NCBI RefSeq assembly: GCF_003610735.1
Contig: NZ_RAQM01000007.1
Coordinates: forward strand, 186,001 to 250,000
Source: Tenacibaculum lutimaris
GTDB lineage: Bacteria; Bacteroidota; Bacteroidia; Flavobacteriales; Flavobacteriaceae
Length of the DNA stretch: 64,000 nucleotides
Reading direction: 5' to 3'
The notes under the pieces are model-generated. The model was not told the origin of the DNA. It saw only the letters and a program-made list of their open reading frames with translations, and did not search any database. A program made the translations under genes and the position numbers. Of this stretch, positions 17,767-27,284 are shown one piece after another (the first letter of the stretch is position 1; each line of letters opens with the position of its first letter).

Positions 17767-17803
17767 AGCTAAACCATACATATTAACCGTGTATGGTTTG
17801 GCT
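17767..17803. terminator. Hairpin between the M48 gene and convergent DUF423 gene
   Basis: A 14-bp stem (17767-17780 with 17790-17803, one G-T wobble) closes a 9-base loop. It overlaps the last codons of the DUF423 gene. It has no long T-run but is placed to separate two convergent transcripts. Confidence 0.65.
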
Positions 17804-18166
17804 TATGTTATATATTAAAAGTGCCCACCCAACAATTAGTAGTAAACCTCCTAAAGGAGTAATAGGACCTAAAAACTTCATTTTTTTACCTTTTGCATCT
17901 GATAATACCAAACCATAAATACTAAAGGAGAAAAGTATAACTCCAACTACAAAAGCGTAATATATTGCCGAACTAGGAGCGTCAAAATAACCTCCAACAA
18001 ATAATAAAACCAATGCGTGGTACATTTGATATTTTACACCTGTTTCAAATGATTTTAATTGCTCTTCATTTAAAACTTTCTTTAAAGCATGTGCTCCAAA
18101 AGCACCAAATATTACAGCGAACATACCAAATAAAGCGCCTGTAATTAATACAATTTGTTGTGTCAT
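17783..18166 (-). CDS. DUF423 family small membrane protein (YgdD-like)
   Basis: 127 residues with four hydrophobic segments. The DUF423 signature GMFAVIFGAFGAHALKK occurs near the N-terminus, followed by FETGVKYQMYHALVLL and FLGPITPLGGLLLIVGWALL. It is an inner-membrane protein of unknown function. It starts 14 bases after the stop of the large phosphoesterase gene and is probably cotranscribed with it. Confidence 0.93.
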   Translation of the reverse strand: MTQQIVLITGALFGMFAVIFGAFGAHALKKVLNEEQLKSFETGVKYQMYHALVLLFVGGYFDAPSSAIYYAFVVGVILFSFSIYGLVLSDAKGKKMKFLGPITPLGGLLLIVGWALLIYNISQTIHG

Positions 18167-18180
18167 ATTTTTTTTAAGAA

Positions 18181-21100
18181 TTAAAAAGAAAAACCAATAC
18201 TTAAAGCTACTCTGTCTTCTTGTGAGTTTCCTTTAAAGTATGAAATATTAGCTGTGAACAAGTCGATTCCGCTTAACCATAAAGAACCACCATAACTGGT
18301 ATGCCATTTCTTTGAATTTGGAGAATACGGAGACCATACACGACCATAATCAAATCCGCCAGTAACACCAATTTTCATAGGAATAATTCCTGTACGAATG
18401 CGTCCAAAACGCAAACGTAAATCGTTACTGTGATAAAAACTTTGTGTACCAGAAAAACGTTCTCTATTAAATCCACGTAAACTACGTTCACCACCTAAAG
18501 TAGCCGCTTGGTAAACTTCAAAACGATTTCCTACATTAATTTGAGTCCCTACTTCAGAAGCAAAAACTAATGAACGGTTGAATACTAGATTTTGATACAT
18601 TGCCAAAGAACTCTTAATGTAACCAAAACGTCTGTCGAAATCTTCTAAGTTGGCTTTAGCTCCAACAGCTAAATCGAAGTTCATACCTTTGGTAGGGAAA
18701 CTGCTATTGTCTACTCGGTTGTGATTAAAGTTAAACTCACCACCCCAAAAATAATTAGTATCAAAAATAGCGGTAGGCTGGTTATCAAAATTATTGATAA
18801 ATCGATTGGGAGTATCTTCCACTTCAATCGATTCAATAATTCCTGAAATTTTAAAAATGCTTCCACCTCGTAATCGTTTTAATAACGAAGGAGAAAAACT
18901 TATTTCTTCTTTTTTAACACGATAGTGATCTAAATCAAAAGTTTGATCGTAAACACTTTCGTTACCCCACCCAAAGAAATTAAAAGAATAATTATCACTA
19001 GTAGCTTTAGCACGTAAATGCAAGCTCCAGTTCCCAATCAGTTCAGTGAATTCACCATTGTACTCTAAATCGTATCCACCAGTTGCAGAGTAGTAGTTTG
19101 CTGCTAAAGTATGTTGGTTTGCAAAAGGACGTTTTTTGAATCCTTGTTGTGTATATGTTACCGAAGCACCAAAAAAGAAACCATCGTCTGGGTTGCTTCC
19201 TAAGCTAGGAAAAACAATAGTTGTATTGTTATTGATGTCGTGTGCGTCGTAGGTGTTTTTTAAATAACTATCCGAACGTAAATCCATAGTTTCAGAACTT
19301 GGATTTATCGTATTTTTCTTTGATTTAAAATCGTATATTTTAGTTTTCTTTCCCCAACCTGCAACAGATGATTTATCGGTATACACATCGTGATTTTGAC
19401 CACCTATAATTCGTAATAAAATTCCATCATGTACATCACCAGAAATTAAAAACTCATCATCTCCATTTAAACCATAAATCTGTATTTCTTTAGTTTCTTT
19501 TGTTTTGAAAACACGGTTGTAGATTTCATTTTCTTTTCTAAAAACAACAACACTAGTTTCCTCATCATTTAAACGTTTGATGATAAATTTATCATCTTTA
19601 TCTGTACCAACTACATGTACAACTTTATTTAGTTTTGTGTAGTAACGTTTGGCAATTTCTTTTAATTTATCTCTTCTAGCCTTAATTTTAGCAATGGTTT
19701 CTTTTCCATCAATATCATAAATAGCCTTTGGTAATTGTTGAATTGATTTTTCAATTACTTCATCGGTTAAATGTTGTTGAATATATTCAACTTGTTTATT
19801 CCAATCATCAAGTGTTAATTGATTTAAAAAGGCAGCATCAAAGAAGCGAGCATAGTTATTGTACCATTTCATATTTTTGATATCGTTATCAAAAGTTTGC
19901 ATGTTCTTTACTAAGGGCGCAAATTGCTGAAATAGAGGAATCATAACTCCATCAAACTTAGAAAAAGGTTGGTCTCTATCTCTAGGAATTGGACGGTAAT
20001 ATTTTTTACCCTCTTCAGTTTTAAAAGAAGCCCAACGCCATTGGTCTTCATGCCTATCCCAATCACCAATTACCATATCAAACAAACGCGAACGAATAAC
20101 CCATTCTTGGTCGATTGAATGTTTACCGTTTTTCCTGATTTTTTCTAACACATCAAATGTGCTAATTATATCATCTGAATTACCGAAGTTGTCTAATTCA
20201 CTACGGTTTCCAGCAGGTCGTTCTTCTAATAGGTATAACTGCCCTCCAAAGATGTCGTTATGTTTTCCTAAAGCAGGTTGTTTAGGCATGTAATATAGCT
20301 TTGGATTGGTATGATAAATATTTACAGCGTTTGCCATATCAGGAAGTACAAAAGCAGCATATGGGTGAGACATTGTAAAAATATCTTGAACCACATCAAC
20401 TAAAAACGTCCCTTTTAAAATACCTCCCATAATACGACTTCCGTCTTTTACCATTGAACGTAAAACATACTGTTTACCTTCAGGATTTTCTAATCGTAAC
20501 GAATTTGTTTGATTACCACCACCTCTTCTAATAGGAGTTAAACCTCCAAAAACATTTTCTAATTCTAATACAGGAACTTTTACTGTTTTTCCGTATTTGT
20601 CTCTATTTAAATCTCCCCACATAAATTTATGAAAACCACTAACATCAGTAGCTTCAGGAGGATAAATTGAGGTTTCTATAAACTTCTTGTGCTCTTCGTA
20701 TTCAGGAAAGTTTGAATAGTTTTTTGTTTGTTTTGGTTTTACAATTTCTTTACTAAATAAGAGTTTATGTCCGTCTTTGGTATTGGCAGCGTAGTATTCA
20801 ATAACAGCTGAACCGTCTTTGTAATAATTCAATCTAGCATACCCGTGATTACCGTAAGTAAATTGTGCGCCATAACCAACTAAAGCTGCCGATTGTTTTG
20901 AACCAGAACCACTAATTACTTGTTTAAATCCGTCTTGTTCTATGTATTGTAAGTTGTGGTCATGACCAGAAACAAATACAACATTGTCTGTGAAATCATC
21001 AGAAACAGCTTGTATTTGATTAATAAAGTCACTGTAGTTTTTATTAAAAATATCAGTTTGAATCCCTGCATGAGAGCGTAATGCATTTTTCAATGTACCT

Positions 21101-21840
21101 AAAATTGGTGCTGGTTTCATGTGGTCTTTTACTGAAAAGCTTCCACCATGAGGTCCATTGCTATATAAAGGATGATGCACTGCGACTACAACATTTTTAT
21201 ACCTGTTTTTTTTGAACAAACTAGATAGCTCTTGAATAAAACGTTCACGAGTTTTAATATCGCAATTATCGTTCATTTTAGGCTCTTTATCCCAGTTCAT
21301 AATAAACCAACGGCTATCAATAAGAATTAAAGTTAGGTCTTCATTGATTTCTATTTTGTCAAGACCACAACCTCCTTCAGGTAGAAAAGAACCTTTACCT
21401 AAAGCCTGTTCAACCAGTCGTTCTTGTTCTTTTAAGCCATCAACACCATTGTACCAGTCATGGTTTCCAGGAATAAAAATTGTTTTTCCTTTAAAGTCTT
21501 GCAAAGCATCAATTTGCGTTTGTAAACGATGTTCAGCTAAGGCTCTATCTTTGTGTTTTTTACTAGGTATTCCGTATGGATATATATTGTCTCCTAAAAA
21601 TATGGTGGTAGCATTTTTAGTTGCTTTAGCTAACTTTTCTTGGAAATATTTTAGAGTAGGGGTGGTCTGTCCCATTTCGGCATTACCAGCATCTCCAATT
21701 AAATAAAAGGAGTGTACCAATTCTTTATTTGTTTGAATTGTTCTTGGAGAAGTTTTATCTGCGTACTTAGCTTTATAAGATGCACAACCACTAACTATAA
21801 CAGCTATAGTTAGATACATGCAAAACTTGGTTAAGTTCAT
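18181..21840 (-). CDS. Multidomain surface lipoprotein: phosphoesterase, kinase-like middle, Omp85-like barrel
   Basis: 1219 residues. The N-terminus has a lipobox (VIVSGCASYK, Cys19). About 45-350 is a calcineurin-like metallophosphoesterase with GDAGN, LGDNIYPYG, GNHDWYNG, VAVHHPLYSNGPHGG and SGHDHNLQ, so all metal-binding motifs are intact. The middle (about 430-760) contains DWDRHEDQWRW (about 593) and IPRDRDQPF (about 618), which resemble the catalytic region of Fam20/CotH/HipA-type kinase folds; this part is inference. About 880-1219 is a C-terminal Omp85/surface-antigen-type barrel (QAATLGGERSLRGFNRERFSG is typical). The phosphoesterase probably sits at the outer membrane. Substrate unknown. 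Confidence 0.8.
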   Translation of the reverse strand: MNLTKFCMYLTIAVIVSGCASYKAKYADKTSPRTIQTNKELVHSFYLIGDAGNAEMGQTTPTLKYFQEKLAKATKNATTIFLGDNIYPYGIPSKKHKDRALAEHRLQTQIDALQDFKGKTIFIPGNHDWYNGVDGLKEQERLVEQALGKGSFLPEGGCGLDKIEINEDLTLILIDSRWFIMNWDKEPKMNDNCDIKTRERFIQELSSLFKKNRYKNVVVAVHHPLYSNGPHGGSFSVKDHMKPAPILGTLKNALRSHAGIQTDIFNKNYSDFINQIQAVSDDFTDNVVFVSGHDHNLQYIEQDGFKQVISGSGSKQSAALVGYGAQFTYGNHGYARLNYYKDGSAVIEYYAANTKDGHKLLFSKEIVKPKQTKNYSNFPEYEEHKKFIETSIYPPEATDVSGFHKFMWGDLNRDKYGKTVKVPVLELENVFGGLTPIRRGGGNQTNSLRLENPEGKQYVLRSMVKDGSRIMGGILKGTFLVDVVQDIFTMSHPYAAFVLPDMANAVNIYHTNPKLYYMPKQPALGKHNDIFGGQLYLLEERPAGNRSELDNFGNSDDIISTFDVLEKIRKNGKHSIDQEWVIRSRLFDMVIGDWDRHEDQWRWASFKTEEGKKYYRPIPRDRDQPFSKFDGVMIPLFQQFAPLVKNMQTFDNDIKNMKWYNNYARFFDAAFLNQLTLDDWNKQVEYIQQHLTDEVIEKSIQQLPKAIYDIDGKETIAKIKARRDKLKEIAKRYYTKLNKVVHVVGTDKDDKFIIKRLNDEETSVVVFRKENEIYNRVFKTKETKEIQIYGLNGDDEFLISGDVHDGILLRIIGGQNHDVYTDKSSVAGWGKKTKIYDFKSKKNTINPSSETMDLRSDSYLKNTYDAHDINNNTTIVFPSLGSNPDDGFFFGASVTYTQQGFKKRPFANQHTLAANYYSATGGYDLEYNGEFTELIGNWSLHLRAKATSDNYSFNFFGWGNESVYDQTFDLDHYRVKKEEISFSPSLLKRLRGGSIFKISGIIESIEVEDTPNRFINNFDNQPTAIFDTNYFWGGEFNFNHNRVDNSSFPTKGMNFDLAVGAKANLEDFDRRFGYIKSSLAMYQNLVFNRSLVFASEVGTQINVGNRFEVYQAATLGGERSLRGFNRERFSGTQSFYHSNDLRLRFGRIRTGIIPMKIGVTGGFDYGRVWSPYSPNSKKWHTSYGGSLWLSGIDLFTANISYFKGNSQEDRVALSIGFSF

Positions 21841-21885
21841 GTTTTGTTTTTTGGTTATGTAAAAATAAGGCTTTTTGAGCTAAAA

Positions 21886-22470
21886 TTATTGCTTTAGTAA
21901 ATGCTGATAGTCTTCAGGAGTATCAATGTCTAGTAAGTTTTGATGGGAATTAATTTTAAGAACATTATTGTTATGTTGTAATAGGAAATTCTTAGCTCCT
22001 TTATCGCCTTTTAGATTTAACAAATCATTAAAATATTTTTTCGGAAACATAGCAGGAACTCCAACACTACCTTGGTAGTTAGAGGCAATTATTTTAGAAG
22101 GGTTCTTTTTTGAAGCTTCAATCAACGAGTTCAAGTACTCAGAAGTAACATGAGGTTGATCTGCTAGCATTATTAAGGCATTGTCAAAGTTATGTTTTTG
22201 TAAGAAATCAATTCCTGTTACGATGCTAGTACTTAATCCGCTTTCATAATTAGGGTTGTAAATGATTTTAATGGTATTTGAAGCAAGTTTTTTTTCAATA
22301 GTATCCTTATTAGCTCCTAATACACAAAATACATTTTTAACTATTGATTTTAGAGCTTGTTCAATTATCCATTCTAGTAACGTTGTGTTTTTATAAGGAA
22401 GCAATTGTTTCATTTTTCCCATTCGGGAAGCGCTTCCAGCAGCTAATATGAGAATTGCTATTTTTTGCAT
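21886..22470 (-). CDS. MocA/MobA-like nucleotidyltransferase
   Basis: 194 residues, a single NTP-transferase domain: ILAAGSASRMGKMKQLLPY at the N-terminus (the LxxGxSxRMGxxK nucleotide-binding loop), ALIMLADQPHVTSEYL in the middle and NLLDIDTPEDYQ at the end. The DQP motif is that of MocA, which adds CMP to molybdopterin for xanthine-dehydrogenase-type enzymes. It starts 4 bases after the XdhC gene stop, supporting a joint role in molybdenum-cofactor insertion. No molybdenum hydroxylase is encoded in this window. Confidence 0.85.
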   Translation of the reverse strand: MQKIAILILAAGSASRMGKMKQLLPYKNTTLLEWIIEQALKSIVKNVFCVLGANKDTIEKKLASNTIKIIYNPNYESGLSTSIVTGIDFLQKHNFDNALIMLADQPHVTSEYLNSLIEASKKNPSKIIASNYQGSVGVPAMFPKKYFNDLLNLKGDKGAKNFLLQHNNNVLKINSHQNLLDIDTPEDYQHLLKQ

Positions 22471-22474
22471 CGCA

Positions 22475-23494
22475 TTAGTTATGGATTCGTCCAGTAATCT
22501 TTTTTAGAGAAAATACTTCTTTGTTACGAATTACAGATAATATTTCTGCTAAGATTGATAACGCAATTTCTTCAGGAGTTTCAGCTCCAATGTTTAAACC
22601 AGCTGGTGTATGAATTTTTTCTAAAAAATCATCAGTAATATCGGGTGAGAATTCAAATAGTTCGTTAAACAGTTTTTCACGTCGCTTAGCAGCACCTAAA
22701 ATACCTATGTAAACAGGGTTTTGTTCTTGTAATTTAATTAACCAACGCAAATCGTATGTAAAATTATGATTCATAATAACAACTGCAGTATTGTTATTTA
22801 CATGAGAAAGCTGAATTACTTCTGGAGTTTGAGCAACTACCGATTTAGCACCTGGAAAATCAGCTAACTCTTTTGGGTCTTTTATAGAGGTAACTACATC
22901 AACTTCCCAACCTAACTGAGTTGCTTGCATACATAGTTTTACAGCATCATGTTCTCCACCAATAATAAGCAGGCGAAATAGTGGTTGTAAGGTTTGTTTA
23001 AAAGTAGTTAAATGGTCTGTTTTTTCAGAATAAAAATCTTTGTTGAAAGAAAATCTTTGTTGGTTGTTAAATTGAATTATAGAACCGAAATTCCCGTATG
23101 CTTCATCTTCTTTTATAAAGAAAGATGTAATGTTATACGACTCTCTTTGAATATTATTTTCTGAGAAAGCTTCAATAAATTTAGTTGAAAGATTAAAAGG
23201 TTCTAAAAGAACATATAATATTCCTTCACAACCTAAACGATAACGACCATCATAGGTTATTACTTTAGGTTTGTTGTTTTCAAAAACCGATTGAGCTCTA
23301 CGTTGTACTTCTTTTTCAACACAGCCTCCACTAATAGCTCCAATTATTTTTCCGTCAGAAGAAAGTAGCATTCTAACCCCTGGTTTTCTATAAGAAGAGC
23401 CGTCTAAATCTACAACCGTTGCTAAAACATTCTGTAAGCCTTGTTGTTGATTTATGGTAGCTTGTCTTATAATTTCTTTAAGTTCGTGTGTCAT
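22475..23494 (-). CDS. XdhC/CoxI family molybdenum-enzyme maturation factor
   Basis: About 339 residues from MTHELKEIIRQA; an upstream alternative start at 23536 would add 14 unlikely residues. The N-terminal XdhC/CoxI domain has VDGDLGSS-like VVDLDGSSYRKPGVRML and IGAISGGCVEKEV. The C-terminal Rossmann-like domain has LLIIGGEHDAVKLC and YIGILGAAKRREKL. XdhC binds and sulfurates molybdenum cofactor before insertion into xanthine dehydrogenase-like enzymes. It forms a two-gene operon with the MocA-like gene. Confidence 0.88.
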   Translation of the reverse strand: MTHELKEIIRQATINQQQGLQNVLATVVDLDGSSYRKPGVRMLLSSDGKIIGAISGGCVEKEVQRRAQSVFENNKPKVITYDGRYRLGCEGILYVLLEPFNLSTKFIEAFSENNIQRESYNITSFFIKEDEAYGNFGSIIQFNNQQRFSFNKDFYSEKTDHLTTFKQTLQPLFRLLIIGGEHDAVKLCMQATQLGWEVDVVTSIKDPKELADFPGAKSVVAQTPEVIQLSHVNNNTAVVIMNHNFTYDLRWLIKLQEQNPVYIGILGAAKRREKLFNELFEFSPDITDDFLEKIHTPAGLNIGAETPEEIALSILAEILSVIRNKEVFSLKKITGRIHN

Positions 23495-23592
23495 TTTGTG
23501 TAAAAAAACTCTTTTAAAAATACACTTTTTTATCACTTTATTAAAAATTAATACTGGTTAATAATTTATTATTTTAGCAAAAACCTTTTTTC

Positions 23593-24822
23593 ATGAATAG
23601 TTTGATAGAAAAGACAGAGCAGTTTGTGGTGGATTTACTAAATGAAAGTTTAGATAAGAATTTTGTGTACCATAATATTGCGCATACTCAACGAGTGGTT
23701 GAAAAAACACTCGAATTAATTGAGGGAGAAACTTTTTCAGAAGCGGAGAAACAAGCATTGATTTTAGCTGCTTGGTTCCATGATGTAGGGTATACTGTAA
23801 ATCCAGATAATCATGAAGAAGAGAGTGTAGTTATTGCTACTGATTTTTTGAAAAATGAAGAGGTTTCAGATGAGGTTATTGATGAGGTGTCAAGACTGAT
23901 AACTACTACTAAAATGGGGGTTAGTCCTAATACAGAAGTAGAAAAGATTTTAAAGGATGCTGATTGTTCTCATGTGGGGAGTAAAAACTACAGTGATTTC
24001 AATGAGTTATTACGTAAAGAAAGAGAGTTGGTTTGTAATAGAACGATAAAAGATGTTGAATGGGACGATGCAAATCTTAACTTTTTAACTAAACATCGCT
24101 TTTATACTAGTAAAGCTTCTAAACTTTGGGAAAAACAGAAGAGTAAAAATATAGCGCAGCTTTTAAAGAAAAAGCAAAAGCAAGCACAAGAAGCTGCTAA
24201 ATTGAAGCAGAAGAAAGAAGAACTAGCGTACAAGAAAAATAAAATAGAGCTACCAGAAAGAGGAATAGAAACGATGTTTCGTGTGGCGATGCGCAATCAT
24301 ATAACGTTGAGTGATATTGCTGATACAAAAGCAAATATTTTACTTTCGGTAAATGCAATTATTATTTCGATGACTTTGTCTACCTTAATCCCTAAGTTAG
24401 ATAACCCGTCAAACCATTATTTGATTATTCCTACTATAATTTTTGTGTTTTTTACGGTGGTTTCAATAGTGTTGTCAGTTTTAGCAACGAGACCGAATGT
24501 TACCGAAGGAAAGTTTACAAAAGAAGATGTAACCAATAAAAAAGTCAATTTATTATTCTTTGGAAATTTTCATCAGATGGAGTTGCTAGAATTTGAGTGG
24601 GCAATGAATGAGATGATGCAAGATCGTGACTATTTGTATGGTTCACTTAGTAAAGATTTATATTTCTTAGGGTTAGTGTTAAATAGAAAATATAAGCTAC
24701 TACGAATTACCTATACCGTTTTTATGATAGGTATTTTGGTAAGTGTAATAGCTTTTGCTGTAGCTTTTAATATACAAGAAAATGCTTCAAAAGTGGCAGA
24801 ATTAGTTTCGGAGTTATTGTAG
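23593..24822 (+). CDS. HD domain fused to a PycTM/DUF5706 membrane module
   Basis: 409 residues. Residues 1-150 are an HD phosphohydrolase domain: YHNIAHTQRVV (His27/His31), AAWFHDVGYT (His63-Asp64), a His at about 74 and LKDADCSHVG (Asp124). A Lys/Gln-rich coiled coil follows (about 190-225), then DUF5706 with MFRVAMRNHITLSDIADTKA and membrane segments near 255-275, 280-303 and 375-395. DUF5706 is the transmembrane effector module (PycTM) of Pycsar antiphage systems. No adjacent cyclase gene is visible, so this is probably the chromosomal HD-fused form common in Bacteroidota rather than a Pycsar operon. Confidence 0.85.
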   Translation: MNSLIEKTEQFVVDLLNESLDKNFVYHNIAHTQRVVEKTLELIEGETFSEAEKQALILAAWFHDVGYTVNPDNHEEESVVIATDFLKNEEVSDEVIDEVSRLITTTKMGVSPNTEVEKILKDADCSHVGSKNYSDFNELLRKERELVCNRTIKDVEWDDANLNFLTKHRFYTSKASKLWEKQKSKNIAQLLKKKQKQAQEAAKLKQKKEELAYKKNKIELPERGIETMFRVAMRNHITLSDIADTKANILLSVNAIIISMTLSTLIPKLDNPSNHYLIIPTIIFVFFTVVSIVLSVLATRPNVTEGKFTKEDVTNKKVNLLFFGNFHQMELLEFEWAMNEMMQDRDYLYGSLSKDLYFLGLVLNRKYKLLRITYTVFMIGILVSVIAFAVAFNIQENASKVAELVSELL

Positions 24823-24825
24823 AAA

Positions 24826-27210
24826 TTATTTAAATTCCTGAATTAACTCATCGATAGTTATTGTTTTTTGAGAGTCAAAGCTTTCTTGATAAATTACCTC
24901 TACGCGTAAAGCTTTTAATCCTGAAACTCCTTGTAGGTCTTCAACTTCTAATTTTTCTACTTTACCTAATAAATTTTTAGATTGAAGATACTTAATGTAT
25001 TTGTAGTACTCATCAGCATCTTTATCTTGAGAATATACGATAGCTATTTTTCCCGGGACAGTTAACCTTTCTTCTGTGCCTTTAACATGAGCTTTATCAA
25101 TACGCTTTTTTATGATTTCATAACGAATATTGTAAGCCCCATCTACGTCAAACTGTTTTTCATCCATTCTAAATTTTATAGCTAATGGATTGCTGTGTAC
25201 TAAAATTAACGAAGCTACTCGAAGTTTATGTTCCATCTTTTCTGCAGCTTTTAAGGCTACATTCTCCATTTCACACATTACTTGTAACTGCCATAACCTA
25301 AGGTTGTATAAGTATATGTCGTCGTATTTTTTCTCTTTTGTTAATGACTGACCTATATACATGTTGTATTCAACACCATCGGTTTTATAACGTTCAAAAT
25401 AATGAGGAAACATTTGTTGAGCCTCTTCTTGTCTAGCATCAATAAAAGAAGCTAATTTATCGTTTAATAAAGTAACACTATCTTCATAGGCTTTACGTTT
25501 TTCATATACTACTTGAAGGGTAGGATCTAAACGTTTAATGTATTCCTCAACTAAAATGTTTAAGTGGCTGTTAACCTTTTTTATATGGTTAAAAACAGGG
25601 TAGATATCACGTTTTAAAAAATCTAAAATGGCTATTTCATCACCAGCTTTTAAACCTTTTTTAACTTCGGATAAATATTCTTCAACCCTAAATCGTAATT
25701 CTTTATAAATTGGAAGACTTTCAATTTTACAGGCTTCTAGCAATACAGAAATAGCTAAAGAAAGTTGAGTATTTAGATCTTCTTTAATAGCTGTGTTTCT
25801 GGCAATAGATGAACCCTTAATATCTGATTGACCATACAGAGGATGTACATCAGGAAAAATAATGTCTTCAATTTTAACTTTCTGTTTTGCTTCATATGAT
25901 TCTCTATGAAACCGTTCAGCGGCTTCATAAAAACGCCACTTTACAGTTGGATGAATAGAGGTGTAGTTTTCTTGAATTGTAGCTTCTAATATATTTTGAT
26001 GCTCTTCAGAAAAACGGTCAACTGCAATTTTAAATAACGGAATTAAGTCTTGTAGCTTGTTTTGGTTGATAGAGTTTAGTTCAAAAGGTCTAGGAGAGGC
26101 AATTTCTATAATTGCTAAATTTCCTTTAGCTGAAGCCTGTATAGGAACTAAAATAATACTACCAATATTTTTGTCTTTTAATCTTTTATAAAAGTTTTTA
26201 TTTTCGGTTTTTTTACCATATTTCTCTACATCAGAAATTGCAAGGGTTTCGTTGTTTATAAAAAGTTTTTCTAAAATATAATTACAAAAAATACAATCGC
26301 AAGAAACATCTTTTTCATAATTCAGTACTAAACTCTCTTCTTTGTTTATATGGGAAGAAGCAAAGTTGTTTGAGTCTGTTTCAAAAATAGAAAACCCTAA
26401 GGATAAATCATTTATTCCAAAGAATTTGCGAAATATTCCTTGTAATGTACTAACTAAATCATCATCTTTTTTTATGAGACTAGTTCTTATTTCTGAAATA
26501 ATTTCATCGGTTGTAACATCAAATAGATTCATTATTCCAAATCCCTTAAAGATATACGATTCAAGGGGGAATTTTTCTTTCCAAACATCAATGTCGTCAA
26601 AATTATCGAGTAAAAATTTAATATCTTCTTCAGTTATTTTCGGAGCATTTTCGGTAGGGAAAATCTCCATAAAGTCAGCATTAAAAGCGGCACGATAATT
26701 TTTTATAGTATTGGTTGTTTTATCTGGAATATCGAAATAAAAGGGACGTTTTATATCAATAGAGTAGTTGTATACCTCAGTTAATATGATGCTACAAGCA
26801 TACTTATACATTAAATCATTTTCAAAATGACGAACTTTTAACTCGTAGTCGTCTCCAGCATCTTGTAAAATTTTTTCAAATCGATTAGTGAATTTAAAAG
26901 ATGTAAAAGTAAACGGAATACTTACCGCTTTAATTTCATTCTCTAATAACAATTCTGGGAATAAGGGCTCAAGTAACATCTCGATAGTATCCTTGTGCTT
27001 TTCTAATACAGATTCATCAGAAAAACCATCAATTAGTTCAGGAGCTTTTTTTGCCTCTCGAACAATGTTTATTGAGGATTGATGGTATGGATGTTTTTGA
27101 AATTCTTCAGTTGCATATTTTTGAAATAAGGCAACAATCTTTTCAAAACTTATTTTAAGTTTAAAAGGGAGCTCTATATTCTGAATGTCTTTAGTTCGTC
27201 TTATGTTCAT
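24826..27210 (-). CDS. GAF domain-containing protein with a CxCxxC motif
   Basis: 794 residues, soluble. The N-terminal 240 residues are helical and unrecognised. A GAF-like domain (about 255-410) contains SCDCIFCN (about residue 302), a CxCxxC cluster, and GSIILVPIQASAKGNLAIIEI. The rest is long helices (about 420-640) and a C-terminal alpha/beta region. No kinase, cyclase or DNA-binding domain is visible. It is convergent with the HD-PycTM gene with only 3 bases between stops. A -7 box (TAAATTTG on the minus strand, 27233-27240) lies 23 bases before the start. Function unknown. Confidence 0.75.
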   Translation of the reverse strand: MNIRRTKDIQNIELPFKLKISFEKIVALFQKYATEEFQKHPYHQSSINIVREAKKAPELIDGFSDESVLEKHKDTIEMLLEPLFPELLLENEIKAVSIPFTFTSFKFTNRFEKILQDAGDDYELKVRHFENDLMYKYACSIILTEVYNYSIDIKRPFYFDIPDKTTNTIKNYRAAFNADFMEIFPTENAPKITEEDIKFLLDNFDDIDVWKEKFPLESYIFKGFGIMNLFDVTTDEIISEIRTSLIKKDDDLVSTLQGIFRKFFGINDLSLGFSIFETDSNNFASSHINKEESLVLNYEKDVSCDCIFCNYILEKLFINNETLAISDVEKYGKKTENKNFYKRLKDKNIGSIILVPIQASAKGNLAIIEIASPRPFELNSINQNKLQDLIPLFKIAVDRFSEEHQNILEATIQENYTSIHPTVKWRFYEAAERFHRESYEAKQKVKIEDIIFPDVHPLYGQSDIKGSSIARNTAIKEDLNTQLSLAISVLLEACKIESLPIYKELRFRVEEYLSEVKKGLKAGDEIAILDFLKRDIYPVFNHIKKVNSHLNILVEEYIKRLDPTLQVVYEKRKAYEDSVTLLNDKLASFIDARQEEAQQMFPHYFERYKTDGVEYNMYIGQSLTKEKKYDDIYLYNLRLWQLQVMCEMENVALKAAEKMEHKLRVASLILVHSNPLAIKFRMDEKQFDVDGAYNIRYEIIKKRIDKAHVKGTEERLTVPGKIAIVYSQDKDADEYYKYIKYLQSKNLLGKVEKLEVEDLQGVSGLKALRVEVIYQESFDSQKTITIDELIQEFK

Positions 27211-27232
27211 AAGGAAAGAAAATGAATCAATA

Positions 27233-27240
27233 CAAATTTA
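27233..27240 (-). promoter_or_regulatory. -7 box of the GAF protein gene
   Basis: Read on the minus strand this is TAAATTTG, a match to TAnnTTTG, 23 bases before the start codon at 27210. No TTG at the -33 distance was found. Confidence 0.5.
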
Positions 27241-27284
27241 CGAAATTGATAACTAAAGAGTCGTTTTTAACAAGGCTCCCTTTC

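Noticed and set aside
23593..24822. A complete Pycsar defence operon
   Set aside because: No cyclase gene is adjacent and the PycTM part is fused to an HD domain, so only the effector-like module is supported.
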